From contig NZ_JAASRW010000003.1 of NCBI RefSeq assembly GCF_011761355.1, positions 124,001 through 188,000 on the forward strand: a DNA stretch of 64,000 nucleotides. The letters are read 5' to 3'. Below are positions 34,374-42,743 of this stretch, one piece after another. The notes under the pieces were generated by a model. It ran no database searches and was not told the origin of the DNA. It saw nothing but the letters and a program-made list of their open reading frames with translations. This DNA comes from Paenibacillus lupini. Lineage in GTDB: Bacteria > Bacillota > Bacilli > Paenibacillales > Paenibacillaceae. Positions within the stretch are counted from its first letter, which is position 1. The number at the start of each line of letters is the position of its first letter. A program made the translations under genes and the position numbers.

Positions 34374-36149
34374 ATGAGGAGTTATCAGTGGATCAAGTGG
34401 CGTAGATTCCTCCTCAGGCTCGTAGTCCTCGTCATCTTGGTTTCGCTTATATGGGCTGGAGGACCGTCGGTTTGGGGAGTCACGCTTAGCATTGCAGGCT
34501 TTGTGCTCAGTATGCTGTATGCCGTTTTCTTCATGATCATCCAGTTCGTTGCCTTATTCTGGTTCCTTGCGAGAGGGCGGACATACTGGATTTTACCAGG
34601 GGAGACCGGCGCCACTTGGGATGATTATCGGGGCAACCCGGAGATCGTGGAGAATGCCAAGCGGATTGTCAGCCTGCTGAAAGGCGTGAAGGATTTCAAG
34701 AAGATGGGCGGCGAAGCCATTCGGGGCCTTTTGCTCTGCGGACCGCCAGGAACGGGGAAATCTTATTTGGCGCAAGTGATTGCGAACGAGGCACAGGTAC
34801 CGTTCGCTTACGCTTCAGCTCCCAGCTTTCAAAACATGTTTTTTGGCGTCGGCAACATGAAGGTCATGCGCATCTACAAAAAAGCCCGTAAGCTTGCCAC
34901 TATGTACGGGGCGTGCATTATTTTCATCGATGAAGTGGATGCCATTGGCATGAGCCGGCAAGGCGGCGGTGGCGGCGGTATGGGGATGCTCGGTATGGGC
35001 GGCGGAACAGGACTCCTCAACGAGCTGCTTCTGCAGATGGACCCTCCGAACCTCGACAGCTCGAAGTTCAAGAAATTTCTTCGGCAGCTCGGCTTGCTGC
35101 GGAAGAAGGCAGAACGTCCGCCTGTCCTTACTATTGCGGCAACGAACCTGCCCGATGTGCTCGATCAGGCCCTGCTGCGCCCAGGACGCTTCGACCGTCA
35201 GCTATGGGTGGACTCGCCGGATTATGACGGACGTGTAGACGTATTTGGCTACTATCTCAAAAAGGTGAAATGCGATCCGACGCTTACACCAGAGAAAGCC
35301 GCGCTTGATACAATCGGGTACAGTCCGGCGCAGATCAAGCATATTGTTAATGAAGCAGTCGTTATTGCGCATCAGCGGGGTGCGCAGGAAGCGGGCTATG
35401 AAGATTTCCGTGCTGCGATGGAGACCTATGAATGGGGGCTCAAGCAGCCACTTCGCTCAATGAAGGATGATGAGAAGCGGAACGTTGCTTATCATGAAGC
35501 CGGGCATGCTGTCGCCCAGTTTCTGCTTAAGCCTCATGACCGGGTATGGAAGGTTACCATTATCCGCCGGGGCGGATCGCTTGGGCTTGCGGCTACGAAG
35601 CCGATGCATGAGCGGTATAATCGGAGCGACAGTGAGATTCTGGCGCATATCCAGGTCTGTCTTGCTGCCCGTGCGGTAGAGGAAGAGTTCCTCGGGAAGA
35701 AACTGAACGGAGTAACCTCTGATCTCAGGCAGGCAACGGAAAGTGCGGGGGCTTATCTTGGCATGGTTGGGATGGGCGATGAGCTGTACAGCTTCCTCGC
35801 AGCCGGATCAAGATTGGATGCGCTCAAGGCACTCCGTCCTCAGATTAATGAGCTGCTGAAGGATCAGATGCAGCAAGTGAAGAAGCTGGTTAAGGATCAT
35901 GCCGACTTTGTTCATCGCATCGCTGAAGATCTGCTGCGGTATGGTGATTTGACCGGTGAGGAGATCGAGCAGATCTATAAGGATTTGTACGGCAGAGCCC
36001 GTCCGGAGCCGTCCGAGGTCAAGTTAACCGTCACAGCTTCGGTCAAGGAAGTTCAACCATCACCTGCCCACCTGATTGAGGAAGAAGAAGCGGAAGAGGA
36101 AAAGGAAGATCCGGATTCTGAGCCTGAACATCGGGAACCTGAATCGTAA
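34374..36149 (+). CDS. membrane-bound AAA+ zinc metalloprotease, FtsH-like paralogue
   Basis: 591 residues from ATG 34374, behind aaaggaag. Two hydrophobic helices lie at about residues 13-65 with almost no extracytoplasmic segment between them, unlike canonical FtsH. AAA domain: Walker A GPPGTGKS (123-130), Walker B IIFIDEVDAIG, second region of homology ATNLPDVLDQALLRPGRFDR. The pore-proximal loop is expanded into a glycine/methionine run after SRQ. M41 peptidase: zinc site HEAGH (374-378), third ligand Asp in SDLRQAT. The last ~35 residues are strongly acidic (Glu/Asp-rich). Degrades membrane or short-lived proteins in known relatives; a specialised role is likely here beside a presumed housekeeping ftsH elsewhere. 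Confidence 0.9.
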   Translation: MRSYQWIKWRRFLLRLVVLVILVSLIWAGGPSVWGVTLSIAGFVLSMLYAVFFMIIQFVALFWFLARGRTYWILPGETGATWDDYRGNPEIVENAKRIVSLLKGVKDFKKMGGEAIRGLLLCGPPGTGKSYLAQVIANEAQVPFAYASAPSFQNMFFGVGNMKVMRIYKKARKLATMYGACIIFIDEVDAIGMSRQGGGGGGMGMLGMGGGTGLLNELLLQMDPPNLDSSKFKKFLRQLGLLRKKAERPPVLTIAATNLPDVLDQALLRPGRFDRQLWVDSPDYDGRVDVFGYYLKKVKCDPTLTPEKAALDTIGYSPAQIKHIVNEAVVIAHQRGAQEAGYEDFRAAMETYEWGLKQPLRSMKDDEKRNVAYHEAGHAVAQFLLKPHDRVWKVTIIRRGGSLGLAATKPMHERYNRSDSEILAHIQVCLAARAVEEEFLGKKLNGVTSDLRQATESAGAYLGMVGMGDELYSFLAAGSRLDALKALRPQINELLKDQMQQVKKLVKDHADFVHRIAEDLLRYGDLTGEEIEQIYKDLYGRARPEPSEVKLTVTASVKEVQPSPAHLIEEEEAEEEKEDPDSEPEHREPES

Positions 36150-36156
36150 CTGATAA

Positions 36157-36186
36157 GAAGACCCAGCTCACGCGGCTGGGTCTTTT
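36157..36186 (+). terminator. intrinsic terminator after FtsH-like gene
   Basis: aagacccagc pairs with gctgggtctt, followed by a short T-run. Confidence 0.88.
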
Positions 36187-36237
36187 GCTGCTCCGATGTT
36201 ACAATAAGGGACATAGCAAGAGAGGAGCGGTTGTAAC

Positions 36238-36948
36238 TTGATAAAAGGTGTATTTTTTGATGTAGACGATACGTTGTACGATCATTTATCCCCCTTCCGT
36301 CAAGCCGTAACGGCGATTGTCGGCGAGCGGGAAGGATTCTCCTATGAAGAGGCGTATCATCGGATGCGTTATTACAGTGATATGCTGTCACTGGAGATGG
36401 GCGGAGCAGGTGTCATGGAGAGCGGGGCAAGCACGGAGCTGATGCGCCGCCGCAGATTCGAATTATCCCTTGCGGAATTTGGGATTACGCTGAGCGAGGA
36501 GCAAGCTTCTGCCATGCAGGCAGCTTATATCGGCTGTCAGTTTAACATTACGATGTTCGAAGGTGCCAAGGAGCTGATAGAGAGGCTGGTGAAATTCGGT
36601 TATGTAGTGGGTTTGCTGACCAATGGTGCAGAGAATCATCAGTTGAAGAAGATTCGAGCTATGGAGCTGGATCATCTTATCCCGCCGGAGAGGCAGTTCA
36701 TATCTGGCAAGGTTGGATGGGACAAGCCAGATACGAGAGTGTTTGCCCATGTGAATGAAATGACCGGGACAAGGCCGGAGAACAGCATCTATATCGGTGA
36801 TTCCTGGCGAAATGACGTTATAGGTGCATTGGAGGCGGGCTGGTCAGTCATCTGGTTCAACCACCGCGGAGCAAATCCTGAATCGATGGAGCATGCCCCA
36901 ACTCATACGGCGGTTACCTATGAACAATTAGCCCAGCTGCTTCTATAG
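36238..36948 (+). CDS. HAD-superfamily hydrolase (YjjG/YsaA-like phosphatase)
   Basis: 236 residues from a TTG start, 10 bases after gaggag. Motif I DVDDTLYD near the N-terminus supplies both catalytic aspartates; motif II LLTNGAENH; motif III Lys in GKVGWDKPDTRVF; motif IV IGDSWRNDVIGALEAG. The helical cap lies between motifs I and II (C1 type). Likely a small phosphomonoester or nucleotide phosphatase; substrate not determined. Confidence 0.9.
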   Translation: MIKGVFFDVDDTLYDHLSPFRQAVTAIVGEREGFSYEEAYHRMRYYSDMLSLEMGGAGVMESGASTELMRRRRFELSLAEFGITLSEEQASAMQAAYIGCQFNITMFEGAKELIERLVKFGYVVGLLTNGAENHQLKKIRAMELDHLIPPERQFISGKVGWDKPDTRVFAHVNEMTGTRPENSIYIGDSWRNDVIGALEAGWSVIWFNHRGANPESMEHAPTHTAVTYEQLAQLLL

Positions 36949-36953
36949 AAAGA

Positions 36954-36983
36954 AGACCCGGATCGGAGGTTCCGGGTCTCTTT
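36954..36983. terminator. terminator between HAD gene and convergent gene
   Basis: agacccgga (36954-36962) pairs with tccgggtct (36971-36979), followed by cttt. Confidence 0.82.
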
Positions 36984-36985
36984 GC

Positions 36986-37378
36986 TTACTTGCAGTGTTT
37001 TTTGTGAGCTTTTTTAACCGTTTTGTGCAGTTCAGCTTGTGTGAAGCGCTGAGCAGCGACCAGGTTGCCTTCAGCGTCCTTGCCCCAAGCGGATACAAGA
37101 ACTTTTTTGCTGAACGTTACGAAACGAACTTCGTATTGTACAAGTTCAGCTACATCAAGAACGGCAAAGCCTGAAGAAAGAGGAGCAAGGCTTAATGTTC
37201 TTGTTGCAACAAGCTTTTTATGGCCGTTCAGACGATACAGACGAATGATGACTCTAGCACGTTTGCAGTTGCTGTTGTTTAGCGCTTTAGCATACACCGT
37301 TTCAGAAGCGCCAGGTGTGGCGCCGCCGCCAATTGTGTTTTCAACTGGACCAGTAGAATATACATAGATGAATCCCAT
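36986..37378 (-). CDS. conserved small protein, function unknown
   Basis: 130 residues from ATG 37378; alternative in-frame ATGs at 37399 and 37423 also have imperfect ribosome sites. The N-terminus (MGFIYVYSTGPVENTIGGG) is followed by a beta-rich core (RARVIIRLYRLNG, then FAVLDVAELVQYEVRFVTFSKKVLVSAWG) and a very basic tail (KTVKKAHKKHCK). No signal peptide or membrane helix. I do not recognise a named family. The beta-sandwich look and Lys/His tail resemble small spore- or surface-associated proteins, but this is only a guess. Confidence 0.65.
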   Translation of the reverse strand: MGFIYVYSTGPVENTIGGGATPGASETVYAKALNNSNCKRARVIIRLYRLNGHKKLVATRTLSLAPLSSGFAVLDVAELVQYEVRFVTFSKKVLVSAWGKDAEGNLVAAQRFTQAELHKTVKKAHKKHCK

Positions 37379-37601
37379 TATTTTATCACTACCTTTCATT
37401 TGAAGATTAATAGCCTCCATCATCCGCGAATAATCGAAAATCTGATTGCCGGCCTATCATTAATCCCCTTTATTAGACAGGAAAATGGATTCTACTATGC
37501 TATTAAGTTATGCTCAGCGCAGAAAAAGTTACTAGATTCGAGACCACTAATCTATGAAATGGACGTTTTACCCGCCTATTTATTAGGGGGAGGGAGTCCG
37601 A

Positions 37602-37630
37602 TTGCTATTTTCCATTTGCTGTGGTATAGT
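37602..37630 (+). promoter_or_regulatory. promoter of ribokinase gene
   Basis: TTGCTA (37602-37607), 17-bp spacer, TATAGT (37625-37630) with TGG just before it (extended -10). The gap 37379-37601 shows no gene. Confidence 0.78.
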
Positions 37631-37662
37631 CGCCGCAATTAAGAAGAAGGAAGGGATCAGCT

Positions 37663-38592
37663 GTGAGCAGACCAAAGCTTGTCGTCATAGGCAGCTTGAA
37701 TATGGATATTGTTGTGGAGACCAAAGCTTACCCACAGGTAGGCGAGACGATCACTGGAGAGCGTGTCCGCTTCATTCCTGGCGGTAAGGGGGCGAATCAG
37801 GCGGTTGCGGGAGCACGTCTTGGCGCTCATACGGCAATGATCGGCGCAGTAGGAGATGATGCTTTTGGTGAGGAGCTGCTTGCGAGTCTTCAAAAGGACG
37901 GTGTAGATATTGCCGGTGTACGGCGGGTTTCTGGCACAGCGTCGGGTATTGCGTCGATTTATGTGGCAGAGGGTGACAACAGTATTGTTGTGGTTCCTGG
38001 GGCAAATGGTCTTGTGGATCCGGCAGATATCGATCGCTGTGAGGACAAGCTGAAGGAAGCAGATATCGTGCTGCTGCAGCTCGAAATTCCGGTGGAGACG
38101 GTGCTGTATGCAGCACGTAAAGCGAAGTCGCTTGGCAAGCTTGTTGTTCTTAATCCTGCACCTGCTCAGGAGCTGCCGGAGGAGCTGTTTGGTCTGGTCG
38201 ATTACTTTACGCCAAACCGGACAGAGCTTAGCGGATATACCGCAATGAGTGCGGATGGAGATTCGCTTGAGCCGGCCATTCACCGAATGATGGAGCTTGG
38301 CGCTGCACATGTCGTAACCACGCTTGGTGCTAGCGGTTCGGCTTACTTGGATGAAGTCGAAGGACAGCTAGTGCGGGTTGAAGGTTATCGGATGCCGGTT
38401 GTTGATACAACTGGAGCAGGAGACTGCTATAATGCTGCATTAGCCGTAGCACTGGCTTCCGGACGGACACTAAGGGATGCTGTGGAATACGCATCTATGG
38501 CATCGGCGCTGGCGGTTACCAAATTCGGCGCGCAGACCGGTATGCCAACAGAGGACGAAGTTACTCGCTTTGCAAAGGAACAAGGGAAATAA
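37663..38592 (+). CDS. rbsK: ribokinase
   Basis: 309 residues from GTG 37663, 6 bases after aaggaaggga. PfkB-family sugar kinase: N-terminal signature GGKGANQAVAGARLG and C-terminal DTTGAGDCYNAAL with the catalytic Asp. NxxE in TPNRTEL binds Mg-phosphate. SLNMDIVV at the start is typical of RbsK. It phosphorylates D-ribose to ribose 5-phosphate; a link to the nucleoside hydrolase at 2 kb is plausible but they are far apart. No rbs transport genes adjoin it. Confidence 0.9.
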   Translation: MSRPKLVVIGSLNMDIVVETKAYPQVGETITGERVRFIPGGKGANQAVAGARLGAHTAMIGAVGDDAFGEELLASLQKDGVDIAGVRRVSGTASGIASIYVAEGDNSIVVVPGANGLVDPADIDRCEDKLKEADIVLLQLEIPVETVLYAARKAKSLGKLVVLNPAPAQELPEELFGLVDYFTPNRTELSGYTAMSADGDSLEPAIHRMMELGAAHVVTTLGASGSAYLDEVEGQLVRVEGYRMPVVDTTGAGDCYNAALAVALASGRTLRDAVEYASMASALAVTKFGAQTGMPTEDEVTRFAKEQGK

Positions 38593-38685
38593 TCACGTGA
38601 AGTACTTTCTCTGGATAGGGATATGGCGGCACAATTGCGGAATAATACCTGTGATGCCATCCTAAGGAGGAGTAACGCTATTGCT

Positions 38686-39417
38686 ATGAAACGACTCGTA
38701 TTGGGTGCGGCGGTAACGGCGCTGTTATGCGGTTTTACTGCCCCGGAAGTGACCAAAGACAGAGCTTATTATGAAAGCCGCGGTGAGATCATTTGGGAAG
38801 TTCCAGGTGAGAGCAAGAAGATCGCGCTTACGTTTGATGACGGTCCATATCCGGTAACAACGGAACCGATTCTGGATCTTTTGAAGGAATATCATGCGAA
38901 GGCTACTTTCTTCGTTGTAGGTACTCGGGTAGAAAGTTTCCCGGAGACGGTGAAGAGGGAAATCGCTGAGGGGCATGAGGTCGCGAACCATACATTTAAC
39001 CATGTGTATTTCCTGCAGAAAAAGAACACCGAAACGATGCAAAGTGAAATCGTCAGGACAGAGCAGGCTTTAGAGCAGTTGACCGGCAAGAAGCCCTTAT
39101 TGTTCCGCCCGCCGGGCGGTTTTTATAATGAGCAGATGATTGCCGTCGCCAAAAAGTACGGCTATACCACAGTGTTATGGTCATGGCATCAGGATACGAA
39201 TGACTGGCGTGCTCCCGGCGTGCAAAAAATCGTAAACAAAGTGCTGAACAATGCCCGTAACGGAGACATTATTCTGCTCCACGACTATGTTCCGCGCTCG
39301 ATGCAGACCGTGGAAGCCTTGAAGCTGATTCTGCCGGAGCTGCAGAAGCGAGGGTTCGAGATGGTCACGGTGTCGGACCTGATTCATAATCGAGATAGTG
39401 TATTGAATCCTTATTAA
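38686..39417 (+). CDS. exported polysaccharide deacetylase (NodB/CE4)
   Basis: 243 residues from ATG 38686. The only good ribosome site (aaggagg, 38664-38670) is 15 bases before this ATG but 9 bases before an in-frame ATT (38680), so initiation is unusual. Signal or anchor segment KRLVLGAAVTALLCGFTA. NodB domain: TFDDGPYP (catalytic Asp), NHTFNH (metal His pair), RPPGGFYN, DTNDW, and ILLHDY. The family removes N-acetyl groups from peptidoglycan or chitin oligomers at the cell surface; PdaB-like sporulation or wall functions are possible. Confidence 0.88.
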   Translation: MKRLVLGAAVTALLCGFTAPEVTKDRAYYESRGEIIWEVPGESKKIALTFDDGPYPVTTEPILDLLKEYHAKATFFVVGTRVESFPETVKREIAEGHEVANHTFNHVYFLQKKNTETMQSEIVRTEQALEQLTGKKPLLFRPPGGFYNEQMIAVAKKYGYTTVLWSWHQDTNDWRAPGVQKIVNKVLNNARNGDIILLHDYVPRSMQTVEALKLILPELQKRGFEMVTVSDLIHNRDSVLNPY

Positions 39418-39434
39418 ACCGCAGGTAAAATGAA

Positions 39435-39457
39435 AGGGAAAGGTCGAACCTTTCCCT
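39435..39457 (+). terminator. hairpin after deacetylase gene
   Basis: agggaaaggt (39435-39444), loop cga, acctttccct (39448-39457): a perfect 10-bp stem but without a U-run. Confidence 0.5.
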
Positions 39458-39555
39458 GCTTAGAGGCATAGTTTGAACGGTGAGCCATACAATATTGTAA
39501 GCGCTATCAGTTTTTGTGGAGGATGCCAAAATACTCGGGAAAAGGTGGTATTGCG

Positions 39556-40047
39556 ATGGGAACTCGTCTTTGGTGGGAACAATCAGTTAGACAACGTTTT
39601 CCGCATATTCGATATGTCACCATTCGCAGCTGTGGTCATCATAAAGCGATCATTTACGCATGGGACGACCAGCTTGCGTTGTCCGAAGAAGATGCCGCTA
39701 AGCTGCACCGTTATGCAAGCGAGTGGATGTCGCCTGATATTTGCGTAATGGTAAAGCCCTATAACGAAGCGGCGAAGGATCAAGTGCCCAGCGATTCACC
39801 TGATGAGGATCTCCGAAAGACTGCGCTGCGGGGCAAATTGGACCAGTCGGCCGTGTTTACGGTTTTGAACAATTTGTTCGCAGGGGTTGTTGTCTCCTTC
39901 AACCGGTATGATGTTCGTACAGGAACCGTGCATTTGGCTGCTTACAGCCACTCTCCTTTCACAGATAATGCGAAGAGCAAAATCCGTTATTATGCCGAAG
40001 AATTGATGCCGATTGGTTCAACAGTGGATGTAACCTATTACGGGTGA
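39556..40047 (+). CDS. conserved hypothetical protein
   Basis: 163 residues from ATG 39556, behind aaaggtgg (a longer frame from 39514 lacks a site). The soluble sequence begins MGTRLWWEQSVRQRF and has an N-terminal alpha/beta part (IRYVTIRSCGHHKAIIYAWDD), a charged middle (DSPDEDLRKTALRGKLD) and a C-terminal beta-rich part (FAGVVVSFNRYDVRTGTVHLAAYS). No recognised motif. It stands alone between two hairpins. Confidence 0.65.
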   Translation: MGTRLWWEQSVRQRFPHIRYVTIRSCGHHKAIIYAWDDQLALSEEDAAKLHRYASEWMSPDICVMVKPYNEAAKDQVPSDSPDEDLRKTALRGKLDQSAVFTVLNNLFAGVVVSFNRYDVRTGTVHLAAYSHSPFTDNAKSKIRYYAEELMPIGSTVDVTYYG

Positions 40048-40096
40048 TTAATAGGGGATGGCAGGCCGAAGTCCGGCTGACATTCCTTTTGGAAGG

Positions 40097-40119
40097 GGAC
40101 CGGCAGCGGTCCTTTTTTT
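40097..40119 (+). terminator. intrinsic terminator
   Basis: ggaccg (40097-40102), loop gcag, cggtcc (40107-40112), then T7. Confidence 0.85.
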
Positions 40120-40206
40120 CTGTCGCGGGAAGATTCCATATCCTGTATAATCTTTGGTACATGCTTGTGGAAGTGGAAACTTTGGCAAGGGGGATCTGAT
40201 CGCGGG

Positions 40207-40467
40207 ATGAGACTGAAACGGTGGCGGACCATCAAATACGCTGCAACAGCCGCATATCTTGTTTTGATCATATTAGGCGTAACGGGGAATATTCCGAGCC
40301 GTGTATCGACTAGTCTGGTTGTGATCTTGTTAGGCATTGTCCTGTTTATTCAAGGCTATGAGGACGCCAAGCGGGGAAGAGTTGGCAGCATGCTGTTTTC
40401 TATTATTGGCGGAATTATTTGTATATCGGCTCTCACACTCATTTTGATTCTGACGGAGTTTAGTTAG
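40207..40467 (+). CDS. small membrane protein (DUF3953-like)
   Basis: 86 residues from ATG 40207; a G-run lies about 13 bases before it, so initiation is weak. Basic N-terminus (RLKRWRTIKY), then three hydrophobic segments (AATAAYLVLIILGVTG, LVVILLGIVLFIQGYE, LFSIIGGIICISALTLILIL) separated by a short charged loop (EDAKRGR). This layout resembles the DUF3953 small membrane family. Function unknown. A three-copy repeat follows the stop. Confidence 0.6.
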   Translation: MRLKRWRTIKYAATAAYLVLIILGVTGNIPSRVSTSLVVILLGIVLFIQGYEDAKRGRVGSMLFSIIGGIICISALTLILILTEFS

Positions 40468-40480
40468 CGGCAGGCTGGAT

Positions 40481-40800
40481 ATGGGCGAAAAGCAGCAGGG
40501 CGGACGAGCTTTACGCTCTGGCGTATCGTTTAGGGTAGCTAATTAGTGGGTTGAGAGGGACTTAACGATGCGCGGCATCGTTAAGGGGTGCTCGAACGGG
40601 TGGATATGGGCGAAAAGCAGCAGGCGGACGAGCTTAACGCTCTCGCACATCGTTAAGGTAGCTAATTAGTGGGTTTGAGAGGGGCTTAACGATGCGCGAC
40701 ATCGTTAAGAGGTGCTCGAACAGGTGGTTATGGGCGAAAAGCAGCAGGGAGGACGAGCTTTACGCTCTCGCTACGTATCGTTAAGGGGGCACGAACTGGT
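40481..40800. repeat. 124-bp tandem repeat with phased palindromes (array B)
   Basis: Three tandem copies start at 40481, 40606 and 40730 (atgggcgaaaagcagcagg); the third is partial. Each full unit has two palindromes with the core TTAACGATG-N5-CATCGTTAA, one intact and one decayed. Centres are about 40521, 40573, 40645, 40697 and 40771, spaced 52, 72, 52 and 74 bp. Best stem: cttaacgatg 40561-40570 with catcgttaag 40576-40585. The same family occurs at 52.3 kb. No gene is credible in 40468-40860. Confidence 0.88.
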
Positions 40801-40863
40801 GCCAGATCGCGCCGCAGTGAGAGCTCCCCTCCAGCCTCCCGAGAAACAAAAAAATTTAGGTCT

Positions 40864-40889
40864 TTACTTGTATACAAGAATACAAGTAA
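40864..40889. promoter_or_regulatory. GntR-type operator upstream of the uxu operon
   Basis: TTACTTGTAT (40864-40873) and ATACAAGTAA (40880-40889) form a perfect inverted repeat with a 6-bp centre. A second, nested palindrome CTTGTATACAAG occupies 40867-40878, so there are three half-sites in 26 bp. It lies 41-66 bases before the gntR-type start. TTGTATACAA is typical for GntR/FadR-group regulators. Confidence 0.8.
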
Positions 40890-40929
40890 AGTAGAAGACA
40901 GGAAACATGCAGGAAAGGAGGCGGCATAG

Positions 40930-41634
40930 ATGACGTTATTATCGCCGCTGCAGCCGCAGAAGCAGCGCAAGACGCTAGGCGACCAGATCTATGAATCGAT
41001 CCGGGAGAGCATCGTTTCATTCCGGCTTGCACCGGGCACGATGATTTACGAGAATGAGCTGGCCGATTCGATGAAGGTAAGCCGCACACCGGTGCGGGAA
41101 GCCATCCGGCTGCTCGTCAACGAACAGCTGCTGGAGGTGCTGCCGCAGCGGGGCACGCGAATCGCGCTTATCTCGGCGCGTAAGGTTAGCGAGGCCCGTT
41201 TTATCCGGGAGCAGCTTGAGCTTGGAGCCTTCAAACTTGCAGCAGCCAAATGGGGCGAACGTGACCGAACCGTTGAAAGCGCTTCGATCGAAACGCTGTT
41301 GAAGCAGCAGCAGGCTGCATCAGATGCGAAAGATATTGCACAGTTTCTGCAGCTGGACGAGGCTTTTCACCGCGCAATTCTTGAGATTGCCGGAAATGAT
41401 ACACTGCTGCAGATGATCTATTACATGCGTGGGCATCTCAATCGGGCAAGATATCTGGCTATGGACCAATTTGGCCACACCGATCGTGTAATAGAAGAGC
41501 ACCGTCTCTTGTTTGAGGCGATTCGCGAGGGAAGCGAGCAGCTAGTGGCTGAGCGCCTTGCGCAGCATATCCGTAAGCTGGACAACGAGCTGCCGCAATT
41601 GCGGGAAGCTCATCCGGATTATTTTATGGACTAA
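40930..41634 (+). CDS. GntR/FadR-family regulator of the mannonate operon
   Basis: 234 residues. Winged helix at residues about 15-80 (QIYESIRESIVSFRLAPGTMI, then ELADSMKVSRTPVREAIRLL) and an FCD helical ligand domain behind it with metal-binding His candidates (DEAFHRAIL, EEHRLLFEAI, AQHIRKL). Ribosome site aaaggagg. It is the first gene of the uxuA-uxuB unit and has a palindromic operator in front of it, so it probably represses the operon until a hexuronate intermediate binds. Confidence 0.92.
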   Translation: MTLLSPLQPQKQRKTLGDQIYESIRESIVSFRLAPGTMIYENELADSMKVSRTPVREAIRLLVNEQLLEVLPQRGTRIALISARKVSEARFIREQLELGAFKLAAAKWGERDRTVESASIETLLKQQQAASDAKDIAQFLQLDEAFHRAILEIAGNDTLLQMIYYMRGHLNRARYLAMDQFGHTDRVIEEHRLLFEAIREGSEQLVAERLAQHIRKLDNELPQLREAHPDYFMD

Positions 41635-41668
41635 CGATAACGAACGATCTTGGGGAGGATGAATGGAC

Positions 41669-42742
41669 ATGAAAATGACATTTCGTTGGTATGGGGAAGG
41701 TAATGACTCCGTCTCACTTAAGCAAATTAAACAAATTCCAGGCGTTGAGGGCCTCGTATGGGCACTGCATGACGTTCCGGCAGGCGAAGAATGGCCAATG
41801 GACAAAATTATGGCATACAAGAAGCTTGCTGACGAGAATGGCTTCCATCTGGAAGTAGTCGAAAGCGTAAACGTACACGAGGACATTAAGCTTGGTCTGC
41901 CTACAAGAGACAAATATATTGAGAACTACAAACGTACAATTGAGAAGCTGGCGACAGTTGGCGTTAAAGTGATCTGTTACAACTTCATGCCGATCTTCGA
42001 TTGGATGCGGACGGATCTGTTTAAAGAAATGGAAGACGGCTCTACTGCGCTGTTCTTCGACAAAGCTAAAGTTCTGAGCATGAGCGCAGAAGAGCTGGTT
42101 GAGAACATCGCTGGCAATTCCGCCTACTCGATGCCGGGCTGGGAGCCGGAGCGCCTGAAGCATCTGGCACCGCTGTTCGAAGCGTATAAAGACGTGACAG
42201 AAGAGGACCTCTTCAACAACCTGCAATACTTCCTGGAGCAGGTCGTTCCTGTAGCCGAGAAGCATGATATCAAGATGGCCATCCACCCGGATGATCCTCC
42301 TTATTCGGTATTTGGTCTGCCACGCATCGTGACGAATCGCGATAACCTGGCAAGATTGCTGAAGCTGGTGGACAGCCCTTCGAACGGCTTGACGCTTTGC
42401 AGCGGTTCGCTTGGCGCGAATCCGGACAATGATATTCCAGCGCTCGTACGTGAATTTGCGGACCGTATTCCCTTTGCCCATATCCGTAACGTTCGCGTGT
42501 ATGAGAATGGTGATTTTATCGAGACTTCCCACAAATCGAGCGATGGTACTGTTGATATTGCCGAAGTCGTAAGAGCGTACCATGAGAGTGGATTCCAAGG
42601 TTATGTGCGTCCTGACCACGGTCGTCATATTTGGGATGAAGAGTGCCGCCCAGGCTACGGTCTGTATGACCGCGCGCTTGGCATCATGTATCTGTGGGGC
42701 GTATGGGATGGACTCGAACGGAATAGAAAGGGGAATGCCTAA
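41669..42742 (+). CDS. uxuA: mannonate dehydratase
   Basis: 357 residues. ATG 41669 (MKMTFRWYG) aligns with the family start and is 10 bases after ggggagg; ATG 41663 is too close. Converts D-mannonate to 2-keto-3-deoxygluconate, Fe/Mn-dependent, TIM barrel of the xylose-isomerase-like superfamily. [51 protein letters not shown], and [11 protein letters not shown] carry the family signatures and metal ligands. The length matches B. subtilis UxuA (359). Confidence 0.96.
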   Translation: MKMTFRWYGEGNDSVSLKQIKQIPGVEGLVWALHDVPAGEEWPMDKIMAYKKLADENGFHLEVVESVNVHEDIKLGLPTRDKYIENYKRTIEKLATVGVKVICYNFMPIFDWMRTDLFKEMEDGSTALFFDKAKVLSMSAEELVENIAGNSAYSMPGWEPERLKHLAPLFEAYKDVTEEDLFNNLQYFLEQVVPVAEKHDIKMAIHPDDPPYSVFGLPRIVTNRDNLARLLKLVDSPSNGLTLCSGSLGANPDNDIPALVREFADRIPFAHIRNVRVYENGDFIETSHKSSDGTVDIAEVVRAYHESGFQGYVRPDHGRHIWDEECRPGYGLYDRALGIMYLWGVWDGLERNRKGNA

Positions 42743-42743
42743 C

